Shown here piece after piece: positions 1-5,178 of a stretch of DNA of 6,335 nucleotides. The stretch comes from Azonexus sp. (GTDB taxonomy: Bacteria > Pseudomonadota > Gammaproteobacteria > Burkholderiales > Rhodocyclaceae), in contig JAITWU010000331.1 of assembly GCA_031285115.1 (NCBI GenBank), forward strand, positions 1 to 6,335, in the 5' to 3' direction. Made by a program: the position numbers and the translations under genes. The notes beneath the pieces were generated by a model. The model searched no databases, was not told the DNA's origin, and saw only the letters and a list, made by a program, of their open reading frames with translations. Each line of letters begins with the position of its first letter. The stretch's first letter is position 1.

Positions 1-24
1 CTTCTGTCGCGCGACCCCGACCGT

Positions 25-50
25 GGTCAACTCTGGTCAAATTCGGTCAA
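25..50. repeat. Three GGTCAA direct repeats, 10-bp period
   Basis: GGTCAA occurs at 25-30, 35-40 and 45-50 (TTGACC on the minus strand), so the copies lie one helical turn apart on the same DNA face. A GACC at 19-22 forms a short palindrome with the first copy. Such phased hexamers are typical of binding sites for a DNA-binding protein, for example an autoregulated promoter or a recombinase/replication iteron. The gene they serve would lie to the left of position 1 and is not visible. The repeats are directly seen; any function is inference. Confidence 0.5.
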
Positions 51-70
51 TTTTTAGGGAAATAATTCGG

Positions 71-101
71 GATAGGCCGGTATAATTGCTTATACCCTAT
101 C
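71..101 (-). terminator. Hairpin downstream of tRNA-Leu, possible terminator
   Basis: An inverted repeat GGTATAA (79-85) / TTATACC (90-96) closes a GCAA loop when read on the minus strand. It is extended by CTATC (71-75) pairing with GATAG (97-101) across a 3-nt bulge. It lies about 26 bases past the tRNA 3' end in the direction of tRNA transcription. No clear run of T follows, only AATTATTT, so termination is plausible but not certain. It could instead belong to the element carrying the GGTCAA repeats. Confidence 0.4.
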
Positions 102-126
102 GGCCTGAAACCCTTGTAAATACTAC

Positions 127-211
127 TGGTGCCGGGAGAGGGACTCGAACCCTCACACCTTGCGGCGGCGGATTTTGAATCCGCTGCGTCTACCGATTCC
201 GCCACCCCGGC
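127..211 (-). tRNA. tRNA-Leu (anticodon CAA)
   Basis: The minus strand folds into a complete class II tRNA. The 7-bp acceptor stem is GCCGGGG paired with UCCCGGC. A leucine-type D arm (GGCGGAATCGGTAGACGC) is followed by an anticodon stem GCGGA/TCCGC enclosing loop TTCAAAA, with anticodon CAA at 177-175. A long variable arm follows, then the T arm GAGGG-TTCGAGT-CCCTC. Discriminator A is at 130 and the CCA end is genome-encoded at 129-127. It reads UUG codons. The 5' end lies 24 bases past the stop of the Rap1a-like gene, and the tRNA appears to have its own promoter (224-252). tRNA-Leu genes are common integration targets, and the unexplained repeats beyond the 3' end deserve attention on that account. 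Confidence 0.96.
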
Positions 212-223
212 ACGGGAGGGCGG

Positions 224-252
224 ATTATCCCTGAATCACTTGTCCGGTTCAA
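224..252 (-). promoter_or_regulatory. Sigma-70-type promoter of tRNA-Leu
   Basis: On the minus strand a -35 box TTGAAC (252-247) and a -10 box GATAAT (229-224) are separated by exactly 17 bp. They match the sigma-70 consensus at 4/6 and 5/6 positions. Transcription would begin near 217, about 6 bases before the mature tRNA. The -35 box lies inside the last codons of the Rap1a-like gene and the -10 just after its stop codon. Confidence 0.7.
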
Positions 253-646
253 TAGCGCAGGGAAAACTGCGGGCCAGCGCGGCGGCGGTGAGGGTGGCGG
301 GGCTGCCGTCGCTCTTTGGCGGGAGCCGGTCGAACTGGCTGAGAACGGCGCGGATGAGGCGGTGCGGCAGATTTTCATCTTTCGGCAGACAGAAGGCGGC
401 GAGGCGGACGCCGACTTTTTCGGCAAGGTAGTCGCTGATGGCGTAACCGTCGGCAAAACCCATGACGTAGCCAAGGCAGCGGGCGCTGCTGGCGACCAGG
501 GCGGGGTCGCTGTAGTTCGGGTCGTTGTGGAGCGTGTCGGCGGCCTGGCAGTCGGCGCGCAGTTCGTTGCCGCTGTAGGCAAAAGCGGCGGGCGTGGTGA
601 TTGAAGCGGCAGCGAGAACGGCTAAAAGGCAGAGGGTGTGTTTCAT
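236..646 (-). CDS. Small exported Rap1a/Tai-like protein
   Basis: The product is 136 aa. Residues 1-23 form a Sec signal peptide (MKHTLCLLAV core, probable cleavage at AFA|YSG), so the mature protein of about 113 aa should be periplasmic. It has four cysteines (33, 57, 86, 130), suggesting two disulfides. The pattern of C57-LGY-VMGFADGY, AFCLP at 85-89 and a C-terminal SFPC at 127-130 resembles the Rap1a/Tai domain, known from periplasmic immunity proteins of type VI secretion amidase effectors. The start is set by an ATGA overlap with the cobA stop (646-643), implying translational coupling; no strong ribosome binding site is visible. No effector gene is seen here, so an immunity role is not supported by context and the family call itself is from motif memory. 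An alternative is a generic conserved periplasmic protein. Confidence 0.72.
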   Translation of the reverse strand: MKHTLCLLAVLAAASITTPAAFAYSGNELRADCQAADTLHNDPNYSDPALVASSARCLGYVMGFADGYAISDYLAEKVGVRLAAFCLPKDENLPHRLIRAVLSQFDRLPPKSDGSPATLTAAALARSFPCAIEPDK

Positions 647-1410
647 GTTGACTCGAACCAGTTGAGTTTTTCGTGCAGTTTGACGACGCTGCCGACGACG
701 ATCAGGGCGGGCGGCTTGATGCCTGAGGCGGCGAGCCGTGGCGGCAGGGTGGCGAGGCTCGCCAGCAGGGTTTGCTGGTCGGCCAGCGTGCCGTTGCGGA
801 CGATGGCTGCCGGGGTTTCCGGCGGCAGGCCGTGGAGAATCATCTGGCGGCAGATTTCCGCCGCCGCGCCAAGGCCCATGTAGAAAACGACGGTGTGGCC
901 GGGCCGGGCGAGCGCTGGCCAGTCGAGATTGACGGTGCCGTCTTTGAGATGGCCGGTGACGAAGGTGACGGCCTGGGCGTGGTCGCGGTGCGTGAGCGGG
1001 AAGCCCGAGTAAGCGCCGCAACCGGCGGCGGCGGTGACGCCGGGGACGACGGCAAAGGGAATGCCAGCGGCGGCCAGGGCTTCGAGTTCTTCGCCGCCCC
1101 GGCCAAAGATGAAGGGGTCGCCGCCTTTGAGGCGAACGACGGACAAGCCTTGCCGGGCGAGGTCGACGAGCAGGGTGTTGATGGCGTCCTGCGGCAGGGT
1201 GTGGCGCGAAGCTTCTTTGCCAGCGTAGATGCGGCGGGCGTCGGCGCGGGCGAGGTTCTCGACGATGCCGTCGCCGACCAGATGGTCGTAGACCAGGGCG
1301 TCGGCGCTGGCGATGAGGCGGACGGCTTTGAGCGTCAGCAGGTCAGGGTCGCCGGGGCCGGCGCCGACCAGCCAGACTTTGCCTTTTTCCAGCGTATTGG
1401 TGATTTGCAT
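643..1410 (-). CDS. cobA: Uroporphyrinogen-III C-methyltransferase (SUMT; CobA/NirE type)
   Basis: This 255-aa enzyme transfers two methyl groups from S-adenosylmethionine to uroporphyrinogen III, giving precorrin-2, the branch point for siroheme, cobalamin and heme d1. Seen motifs: GAGPGDPD at 16-23 (SAM-binding loop), VYDHLV at 40-45, RLKGGDPFIFGRGGEE at 93-108, PGVTAAAGCGAYSGFPLTHR from 123, and VTGHLKDG at 151-158. Length fits a stand-alone SUMT without the CysG dehydrogenase/chelatase part. I chose ATG 1410 because GGGAG lies 5 bases upstream; an in-frame upstream ATG at 1437 would add residues not expected in the family. It is divergent from nirS, so a role as NirE in heme d1 synthesis is likely but cannot be told apart from a general CobA by sequence alone. 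Its stop overlaps the start of the Rap1a-like gene. Confidence 0.93.
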   Translation of the reverse strand: MQITNTLEKGKVWLVGAGPGDPDLLTLKAVRLIASADALVYDHLVGDGIVENLARADARRIYAGKEASRHTLPQDAINTLLVDLARQGLSVVRLKGGDPFIFGRGGEELEALAAAGIPFAVVPGVTAAAGCGAYSGFPLTHRDHAQAVTFVTGHLKDGTVNLDWPALARPGHTVVFYMGLGAAAEICRQMILHGLPPETPAAIVRNGTLADQQTLLASLATLPPRLAASGIKPPALIVVGSVVKLHEKLNWFEST

Positions 1411-1480
1411 GTTTTCTCCCTGAAACGGGCCGGTCATCCTAATGTCCTGTCCGCCGCCTGCCAAGAGCGGCGGCGGGCAG

Positions 1481-1509
1481 ATTGTACCGAACGGGTCATA
1501 AAAAGTTGA
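1481..1509 (-). promoter_or_regulatory. Possible promoter of cobA
   Basis: On the minus strand TACAAT (1486-1481) matches the sigma-70 -10 consensus at 5/6 positions. A weak -35 candidate TCAACT (1509-1504) stands 17 bp upstream. Transcription would start near 1474 and leave a leader of about 64 bases before the cobA ATG. That leader contains a GC-rich inverted repeat, CCGCCGC (1451-1457) and GCGGCGG (1467-1473). The weak -35 keeps confidence low. Confidence 0.35.
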
Positions 1510-1568
1510 TGACTTGGCCGGGAAGCGCCAAGGCTATGAAAAACAGGCAATTTCGTCACATTAAAAGC

Positions 1569-1582
1569 TTGATGGGAATCAA
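1569..1582 (+). promoter_or_regulatory. FNR/DNR (NNR)-type anaerobic activator box for nirS
   Basis: TTGAT-GGGA-ATCAA is a perfect match to the FNR/DNR consensus TTGAT-N4-ATCAA, and the dyad extends by one pair at 1568/1583. Its centre (1575.5) is about 88 bp before the nirS ATG. An activator at -41.5 would put the transcript start near 1617, giving a leader of about 47 bases. I see no convincing -10 box at the matching distance. FNR/CRP-family regulators such as DNR/NNR respond to NO and low oxygen and commonly control nirS. Because the site is symmetric it could also act toward cobA, whose start is 168 bp away. Confidence 0.87.
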
Positions 1583-1663
1583 GGATGAATAATCCTTGTC
1601 AGTTCAACCTTCCCGCCATCGCGTTGGGGGTTGAACGCATTTTTTTGCTCAAGGAGAGGAAAG

Positions 1664-3337
1664 ATGAAGAAAAGTTTAGTCGGTATGTTGACTTTGTCGG
1701 CCATGACGATGGCGATGGGTTCCGCTTTCGCCCAGGAAGCGCCAGCGATGAGCGCCGCCGAAAAGGAACAGGCCAAAAAGATCTATTTTGAACGCTGCGC
1801 CGGTTGCCACGGCGTGCTGCGGAAGGGCGCTACCGGCAAGAATCTGGAGCCGCACTGGACGAAGAAGGACAAGGACGGCAACGTCACCGAGGGCGGCACC
1901 CTCAACCTCGGCCAGAATCGTCTGGAAAAGATCATCGCTTACGGCACCGACGGCGGCATGGTCAACTTTGACGACATCCTGACCAAGGAAGAAATCGCCC
2001 TGATGTCGAAGTACATCCAGAACACGCCGGACATTCCGCCCGAGTACAGCCTGAAGGAAATGATGGATTCGTGGAAGGTCATCGTCCCGGTCAAGGATCG
2101 TCCGACCAAACAGATGAACAAGATCAACCTCAAGAATCTGTTCTCGGTGACGCTGCGCGACACCGGCGAAGTGGCGCTCATCGACGGCGACACCAAGGAA
2201 ATCCGCAATATCGTCAAGACCGGCTACGCCGTGCATATTTCCCGTTTGTCCAAGTCGGGCCGTTATGTGTATGTGATTGGCCGCGATGGCCGCCTGTCCT
2301 TGATCGACCTGTGGCTGGAAAAACCGGCGGTGGTGGCCGAAATGAAGATGGGCTTTGACGCCCGTTCGGTCGATACCTCCAAATTCAAGGGCTTCGAGGA
2401 CAAATACGCGATTGCCGGTTCCTACTGGCCGCCGCAGTACGTGATCATGGAAGGCGATACGCTGAAGCCGATCAAGGTCGTCTCGACCCGTGGCATGACG
2501 GTCGATGGCGAATACCATCCGGAACCGCGCGTGGCGTCCATCGTCTCCTCCGAAATCAAGCCGGAGTGGGTGGTCAATATCAAGGAAACCGGCCAGATTC
2601 TGCTGGTCGATTACTCCGATGTCGAAAACCTCAAGACGACCACCATCGCTTCCGCCAAGTTCCTGCATGATGGCGGCTGGGACGCCAGCAAGCGTTACTT
2701 CCTCGTCGCCGCCAACGCTTCCAACAAGGTTGCCGCCGTCGATACCAAGGAAGGCAAGCTGGCAGCTCTGATCGACACGGCCAAGATTCCGCACCCCGGT
2801 CGCGGCGCCAACTTCTTCCATCCGAAGTTCGGCCCGGTCTGGGCCACCGGCCACCTCGGCGCCGATGTCGTGACGCTCATCTCGACCCCCTCGGCTGACC
2901 CGAAGAACGCCAAGTTCAAGCAGTACAACTGGAAAGTGGTGCAGGAACTGAAGCACGTGCCGGGCAACCTGTTCGTCAAGACGCACCCGGTTTCCAAGCA
3001 CTTCTGGGCCGACGCGCCGCAGAACCCGGACAAGACCCTGGCTGAATCGGTCGCCGTCTGGGATATGGCTGATCTTTCCAAGCCGAAGGCGATCCTCAAC
3101 GTCGCCAAGGATTCCGGCCTGCCGGAAACCAAGGCCACCAAACGCGCCGTGCATCCGGAATATTCGGCGGACGGCAAGGAAGTGTGGATCTCGCTGTGGG
3201 GCGGCAAGACCGACCCGTCGGCCATTGTCGTTTATGATGATGCGACCTTGAAGGTCAAGAAAGTCATCACCGATCCGAAGATGATTACGCCGACCGGCAA
3301 GTTCAACGTCTACAACACGCAGCACGACATCTACTGA
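1664..3337 (+). CDS. nirS: Cytochrome cd1 nitrite reductase (NO-forming)
   Basis: NirS reduces nitrite to nitric oxide in the periplasm, the defining step of denitrification. The 557-aa precursor has a Sec signal peptide (cleavage near AFA|QE, residues 23/24). The N-terminal cytochrome c domain carries CAGCH at 45-49, with Met99 (GGMVNFDD) the likely second heme c ligand. The rest is the eight-bladed heme d1 propeller. His191 in GYAVHISRLSKSGRYVYVIG matches the proximal d1 ligand. His335 (FLHDGGWD) and His377 (PHPGRGANF) match the two distal catalytic histidines of the Pseudomonas aeruginosa enzyme. No key residue is missing and length is typical. ATG 1664 is preferred over an in-frame TTG at 1631 because AAGGAG lies 7 bases before it and the signal peptide begins there. 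It is preceded by an FNR/DNR box and followed by a hairpin. Confidence 0.98.
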   Translation: MKKSLVGMLTLSAMTMAMGSAFAQEAPAMSAAEKEQAKKIYFERCAGCHGVLRKGATGKNLEPHWTKKDKDGNVTEGGTLNLGQNRLEKIIAYGTDGGMVNFDDILTKEEIALMSKYIQNTPDIPPEYSLKEMMDSWKVIVPVKDRPTKQMNKINLKNLFSVTLRDTGEVALIDGDTKEIRNIVKTGYAVHISRLSKSGRYVYVIGRDGRLSLIDLWLEKPAVVAEMKMGFDARSVDTSKFKGFEDKYAIAGSYWPPQYVIMEGDTLKPIKVVSTRGMTVDGEYHPEPRVASIVSSEIKPEWVVNIKETGQILLVDYSDVENLKTTTIASAKFLHDGGWDASKRYFLVAANASNKVAAVDTKEGKLAALIDTAKIPHPGRGANFFHPKFGPVWATGHLGADVVTLISTPSADPKNAKFKQYNWKVVQELKHVPGNLFVKTHPVSKHFWADAPQNPDKTLAESVAVWDMADLSKPKAILNVAKDSGLPETKATKRAVHPEYSADGKEVWISLWGGKTDPSAIVVYDDATLKVKKVITDPKMITPTGKFNVYNTQHDIY

Positions 3338-3358
3338 TGCGTTTCGTTTTTTAATCCA

Positions 3359-3380
3359 AACGGGGGCGCAAGCCCCCGTT
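3359..3380 (+). terminator. Hairpin between nirS and the NirB-like gene
   Basis: AACGGGGGC (3359-3367) pairs perfectly over 9 bp with GCCCCCGTT (3372-3380) around a GCAA tetraloop. It starts about 21 bases after the nirS stop. The stem is not followed by a T run (GTGTATG follows), so complete termination is unlikely. It may partly attenuate transcription or protect the nirS mRNA 3' end, giving more NirS than downstream cytochromes. This function is inference. Confidence 0.6.
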
Positions 3381-3418
3381 GTGTATGTAACTGCAAAAAT
3401 TTTCTGGAGAAGCTCTCA

Positions 3419-4255
3419 ATGAAAACCCCTCGCAAATCTCTTGCCCTCTTTGCCGCCCTCATGGCCGCTGGCGTTTCCACCGCGCTGGCCGCGCCGGACT
3501 GGAGCAAGGCGCCGACCACCAATGTCCACGTCTTTCACCCCGGCGTCGCGCCGCTCGAATGGGTGAGTGGCAAGGGCGAGCACAGCGGCGCCACCGGCCT
3601 CAAAAAAGGTGAAAGCTGCGCTGGCTGCCACATCGAAAACGGCAAGTTGAGCCTCGATGTCAAACGCCTCCTGAGCAAGGAAATGGAACCCAAGAGCGCG
3701 CCCAAGGTCGGCACTTACCCGGTCGGCATACAGGCCGCCTATGACGCCAGCAACCTCTACATCCGCCTCACCTTCAAGGCTCCGGCGGGCAGCGGCGACA
3801 AATCGGACAAGGAAAACGAAGTCAAAGCCACGATCATGTTCCCCAACGACAAAGTGCCGATGGGCGAGCAGGTCGGCTGCTGGGCGAGCTGCCACGAAGA
3901 CGTGCGCACCATGCCCGGCGCTGACGACAAAAAGACCAAGTACGTCAAAGAAGGCGCGATGGACTTGATGCAATGGCGCAGCAGCGGCAAATCGTCCGAC
4001 GGCAGCGTCACCACCAAGCGCAACATGGAAGGCGGCAAAGCGGGCGCAACGGCGGAAGGCAGCAAGACGGGCGACACTTACACCGTTACGTTCACGCGCA
4101 AACTCGCCGGTAACGCCGCGCTCGCTGCGGGCAAGGCCGTCACTTTCGGCGTCGCCATTCACGCCGACCATGCCGGTGGCCGTTTCCATCATGTGTCCTT
4201 CAACCAGACCATCGGTCTGGGTGCGGATGGCGATGTCAAGGCCGTGAAGCAGTAA
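3419..4255 (+). CDS. nirB: NirB-like diheme cytochrome c-552
   Basis: The 278-aa precursor has a Sec signal peptide (cleavage near ALA|APD, 24/25). A first heme site CAGCH is at 67-71. A second, CWASCH at 154-159, has three residues between the cysteines (CX3CH). The central and C-terminal part (YPVGIQAAYDASNLYIRLTF, then MFPNDKVPMG, then HADHAGGRFHHVSF at 248-261) looks like the beta-rich heme-binding domain shared by cytochrome c-552 and ethylbenzene/DMSO dehydrogenase gamma subunits. Pseudomonas stutzeri encodes a diheme cytochrome c-552 (NirB) in its nirSTBM cluster, and size, heme number and position fit. It is not the NADH nitrite reductase that shares the symbol. It probably passes electrons to NirS, but the partner is unproven. 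GGAGA lies 8 bases before the ATG. The gene follows the nirS hairpin by 38 bases. Confidence 0.8.
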   Translation: MKTPRKSLALFAALMAAGVSTALAAPDWSKAPTTNVHVFHPGVAPLEWVSGKGEHSGATGLKKGESCAGCHIENGKLSLDVKRLLSKEMEPKSAPKVGTYPVGIQAAYDASNLYIRLTFKAPAGSGDKSDKENEVKATIMFPNDKVPMGEQVGCWASCHEDVRTMPGADDKKTKYVKEGAMDLMQWRSSGKSSDGSVTTKRNMEGGKAGATAEGSKTGDTYTVTFTRKLAGNAALAAGKAVTFGVAIHADHAGGRFHHVSFNQTIGLGADGDVKAVKQ

Positions 4256-4262
4256 GCGCGTC

Positions 4263-4613
4263 ATGGTAAGCGCTGTCATCGCGGTTGGCCGATGGCGGCT
4301 CGCAAAAAGAGCGCCGTTTCTGCTGGCGCTCTTTTCATTGGCCGCCGTGGCCGCAACCACCGTCGATGTCGACATCGTCGACTACCATTTCAACCCGCCG
4401 ACCGTCAGCATTCAGGTCGGCGACAGCGTGCGCTGGATCAACGGCGAAAAACGCACCAGCCATTCGGTCTTGTTCCCCGCCGAAAACGGCCTCGAATCCG
4501 AGCGCCTGTTTCCCGGTGAAGAATACCTCCGGCGCTTTGAGAAACCGGGCCGCTACCCCTACCGCTGCGGGCCGCATGAAGAAATGAAAGGAGAGGTGGT
4601 TGTTGGCGAGTAG
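4263..4613 (+). CDS. Amicyanin-like periplasmic cupredoxin
   Basis: This 116-aa precursor has a basic N-terminus (GRWRLAKR), a hydrophobic stretch (APFLLALFSLAAVA) and likely cleavage at AVA|AT (30/31), leaving a mature domain of about 86 aa. It looks like a type 1 copper protein: His67 (TSHSV) near the middle, then Cys102, His105 and Met108 in YRCGPHEEMKG. The CX2HX2M spacing matches amicyanin rather than plastocyanin (CX2HX4M). Small cupredoxins such as azurin and pseudoazurin are known electron donors to nitrite reductases, so a carrier role for NirS is a reasonable inference. The start lies 7 bases after the NirB-like stop with only a weak ribosome binding site; no other start codon occurs before the signal peptide. 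The family call is firm, the partner is not. Confidence 0.85.
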   Translation: MVSAVIAVGRWRLAKRAPFLLALFSLAAVAATTVDVDIVDYHFNPPTVSIQVGDSVRWINGEKRTSHSVLFPAENGLESERLFPGEEYLRRFEKPGRYPYRCGPHEEMKGEVVVGE

Positions 4614-4706
4614 CGCCGCGCCACCCAACAAGCGGACGATGCAAGTCGATTTTGCCGGGCAATTGCGCGAAGAAGCTCACACGTTACCGTCCTCGCGGCC
4701 CGATCG

Positions 4707-4790
4707 TCCCTCTCCCCTCGCGGGAGAGGGAAAGAGGGAGAGGGGGCGGCCACCGGAGACGCCGTCGCTCGCCCACTCGCCCCCTCCTCT
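4707..4790. repeat. CTCTCCC/GGGAGAG intergenic repeat
   Basis: TCCCTCTCCC (4707-4716) and GGGAGAGGGA (4722-4731) form a perfect 10-bp stem around CTCGC. A purine-rich stretch follows (AGAGGGGGCG, 4739-4748) that is partly complementary to CGCCCCCTCCTCT at 4778-4790, suggesting a second imperfect hairpin. Sequences of this type, whose translation reads like PSPLAGEG, are familiar as dispersed intergenic repeats in GC-rich proteobacterial genomes. Copy number in this genome cannot be seen here. In the nir transcript it would form stable structure. Confidence 0.7.
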
Positions 4791-4804
4791 ACCGCAAAAG
4801 GAGC

Positions 4805-4808
4805 GGAG
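4805..4808 (+). promoter_or_regulatory. Ribosome binding site deciding the nirC start
   Basis: GGAG at 4805-4808 lies 7 bases before ATG 4816; an AAGGAG at 4798-4803 lies further up. The site is outside the left arm of the inverted repeat but the ATG is inside it. This supports 4816 as the start over ATG 4921, which would leave the cytochrome without an export signal. Confidence 0.5.
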
Positions 4809-4810
4809 CC

Positions 4811-4893
4811 GTAGGATGGGTAGAGCGCAGCGAAACCCATCATGGGTTGTAACCGCTGCCCTGTTGGGTTTCGCTTCGCTCTACCCAACCTAC
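4811..4893. repeat. 83-bp inverted-repeat element (MITE/REP-like)
   Basis: The arms 4811-4842 (starting GTAGGATGGGTAGAGCGCAG) and 4862-4893 (ending CTCTACCCAACCTAC) are complementary at 29 of 32 positions, with a 19-base centre. The left part also holds a smaller palindrome AACCCAT-C-ATGGGTT (4834-4848). Its reading in other frames (WVERSETH-like) is familiar from dispersed repeats in many beta- and gammaproteobacteria. It carries no gene of its own. Its right end runs directly into the nirC signal-peptide coding region. Confidence 0.85.
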
Positions 4894-5178
4894 AGTTCGC
4901 CTGCCCAAGCTGGCGAGGCAATGCCAACCCCCACCCGACAAAAAGAGCTGATCCACCTCGTGCGCCAGGATTGCGGCTCCTGCCACGGCATGACTCTGCA
5001 CGGCGGCCTCGGCCCGCCGCTGCTGCCGGAAACCTTGCGCGACAAGCCCGCCGACAGCCTCGTCGCAACCATCTGCAATGGCCGTCCCGGCACGCCGATG
5101 CCGCCGTGGAAGCAATTTGTCAGTGAAAGCGAAGCCACCTGGATCGTCGACCAACTCATGAGCGGATTTCCCCAATGA
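4816..5178 (+). CDS. nirC: NirC-type monoheme cytochrome c55X
   Basis: The mature part matches small NirC cytochromes: KELIHLVRQDCGSCHGMTLH carries the heme site CGSCH at 53-57, and Met95 in RPGTPMPPW is the likely axial ligand; WIVDQLMSG ends the fold. NirC is periplasmic and in Pseudomonas supports NirS activity or d1 maturation and can pass electrons to NirS. The start is unusual. With ATG 4816 the 120-aa precursor begins MGRAQRNPSW, then a hydrophobic run VVTAALLGFASLYPT, and a cleavage-like AQA|GEA at 32/33. Residues 1-26 come from the inverted repeat at 4811-4893. Without it the only downstream start (4921) gives an unexported protein that could not receive heme c. The gene could thus be functional with a repeat-derived signal, or impaired. 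Its stop overlaps the nirF start as ATGA. Confidence 0.85.
   Translation: MGRAQRNPSWVVTAALLGFASLYPTYSSPAQAGEAMPTPTRQKELIHLVRQDCGSCHGMTLHGGLGPPLLPETLRDKPADSLVATICNGRPGTPMPPWKQFVSESEATWIVDQLMSGFPQ

Larger units (their letters stand above)
4614..4815. other. Repeat-bearing spacer between cupredoxin and nirC
   Basis: About 200 bases separate the cupredoxin stop from the proposed nirC start, while other genes here are tightly packed. Positions 4614-4700 hold nothing I recognise. From about 4701 to 4790 there is a CTCTCCC-type repeat, and from 4811 a second inverted repeat begins. The nirC reading frame happens to stay open back to 4600, but the translated extension is low-complexity, proline- and arginine-rich repeat sequence, so I do not treat it as protein. 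Confidence 0.7.

Noticed and set aside
1505..1519. Second FNR-like site beginning TTGATGAC
   Set aside because: Only the left half matches; the right half (TTGGCC) does not resemble ATCAA.
1631..1663. Upstream TTG start for nirS
   Set aside because: It would place 11 residues ahead of a normal signal peptide, while ATG 1664 has a well-spaced AAGGAG.
1676..3325. Long open frame antisense to nirS (549 codons)
   Set aside because: It mirrors the whole nirS gene and reads as a low-quality Gly/Asp/His-rich product; long antisense frames are expected opposite GC-rich codon usage, and nirS is certain.
3416..4375. Antisense open frame across the NirB-like gene and cupredoxin start
   Set aside because: It crosses two well-supported plus-strand genes and shows no recognisable domain, signal or ribosome binding site.
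4364..4377. 14-bp perfect palindrome CGATGTCGACATCG
   Set aside because: It lies in the cupredoxin coding region and is explained by alternating Val and Asp codons (VDVDIVD).
4600..4815. 72-codon N-terminal extension of nirC
   Set aside because: It is translated repeat DNA plus overlap with the cupredoxin end, and would bury the export signal about 80 residues inside the protein.
4921..5178. Alternative nirC start at ATG 4921
   Set aside because: It would yield a c-type cytochrome without a signal peptide, which could not reach the periplasm for heme attachment.
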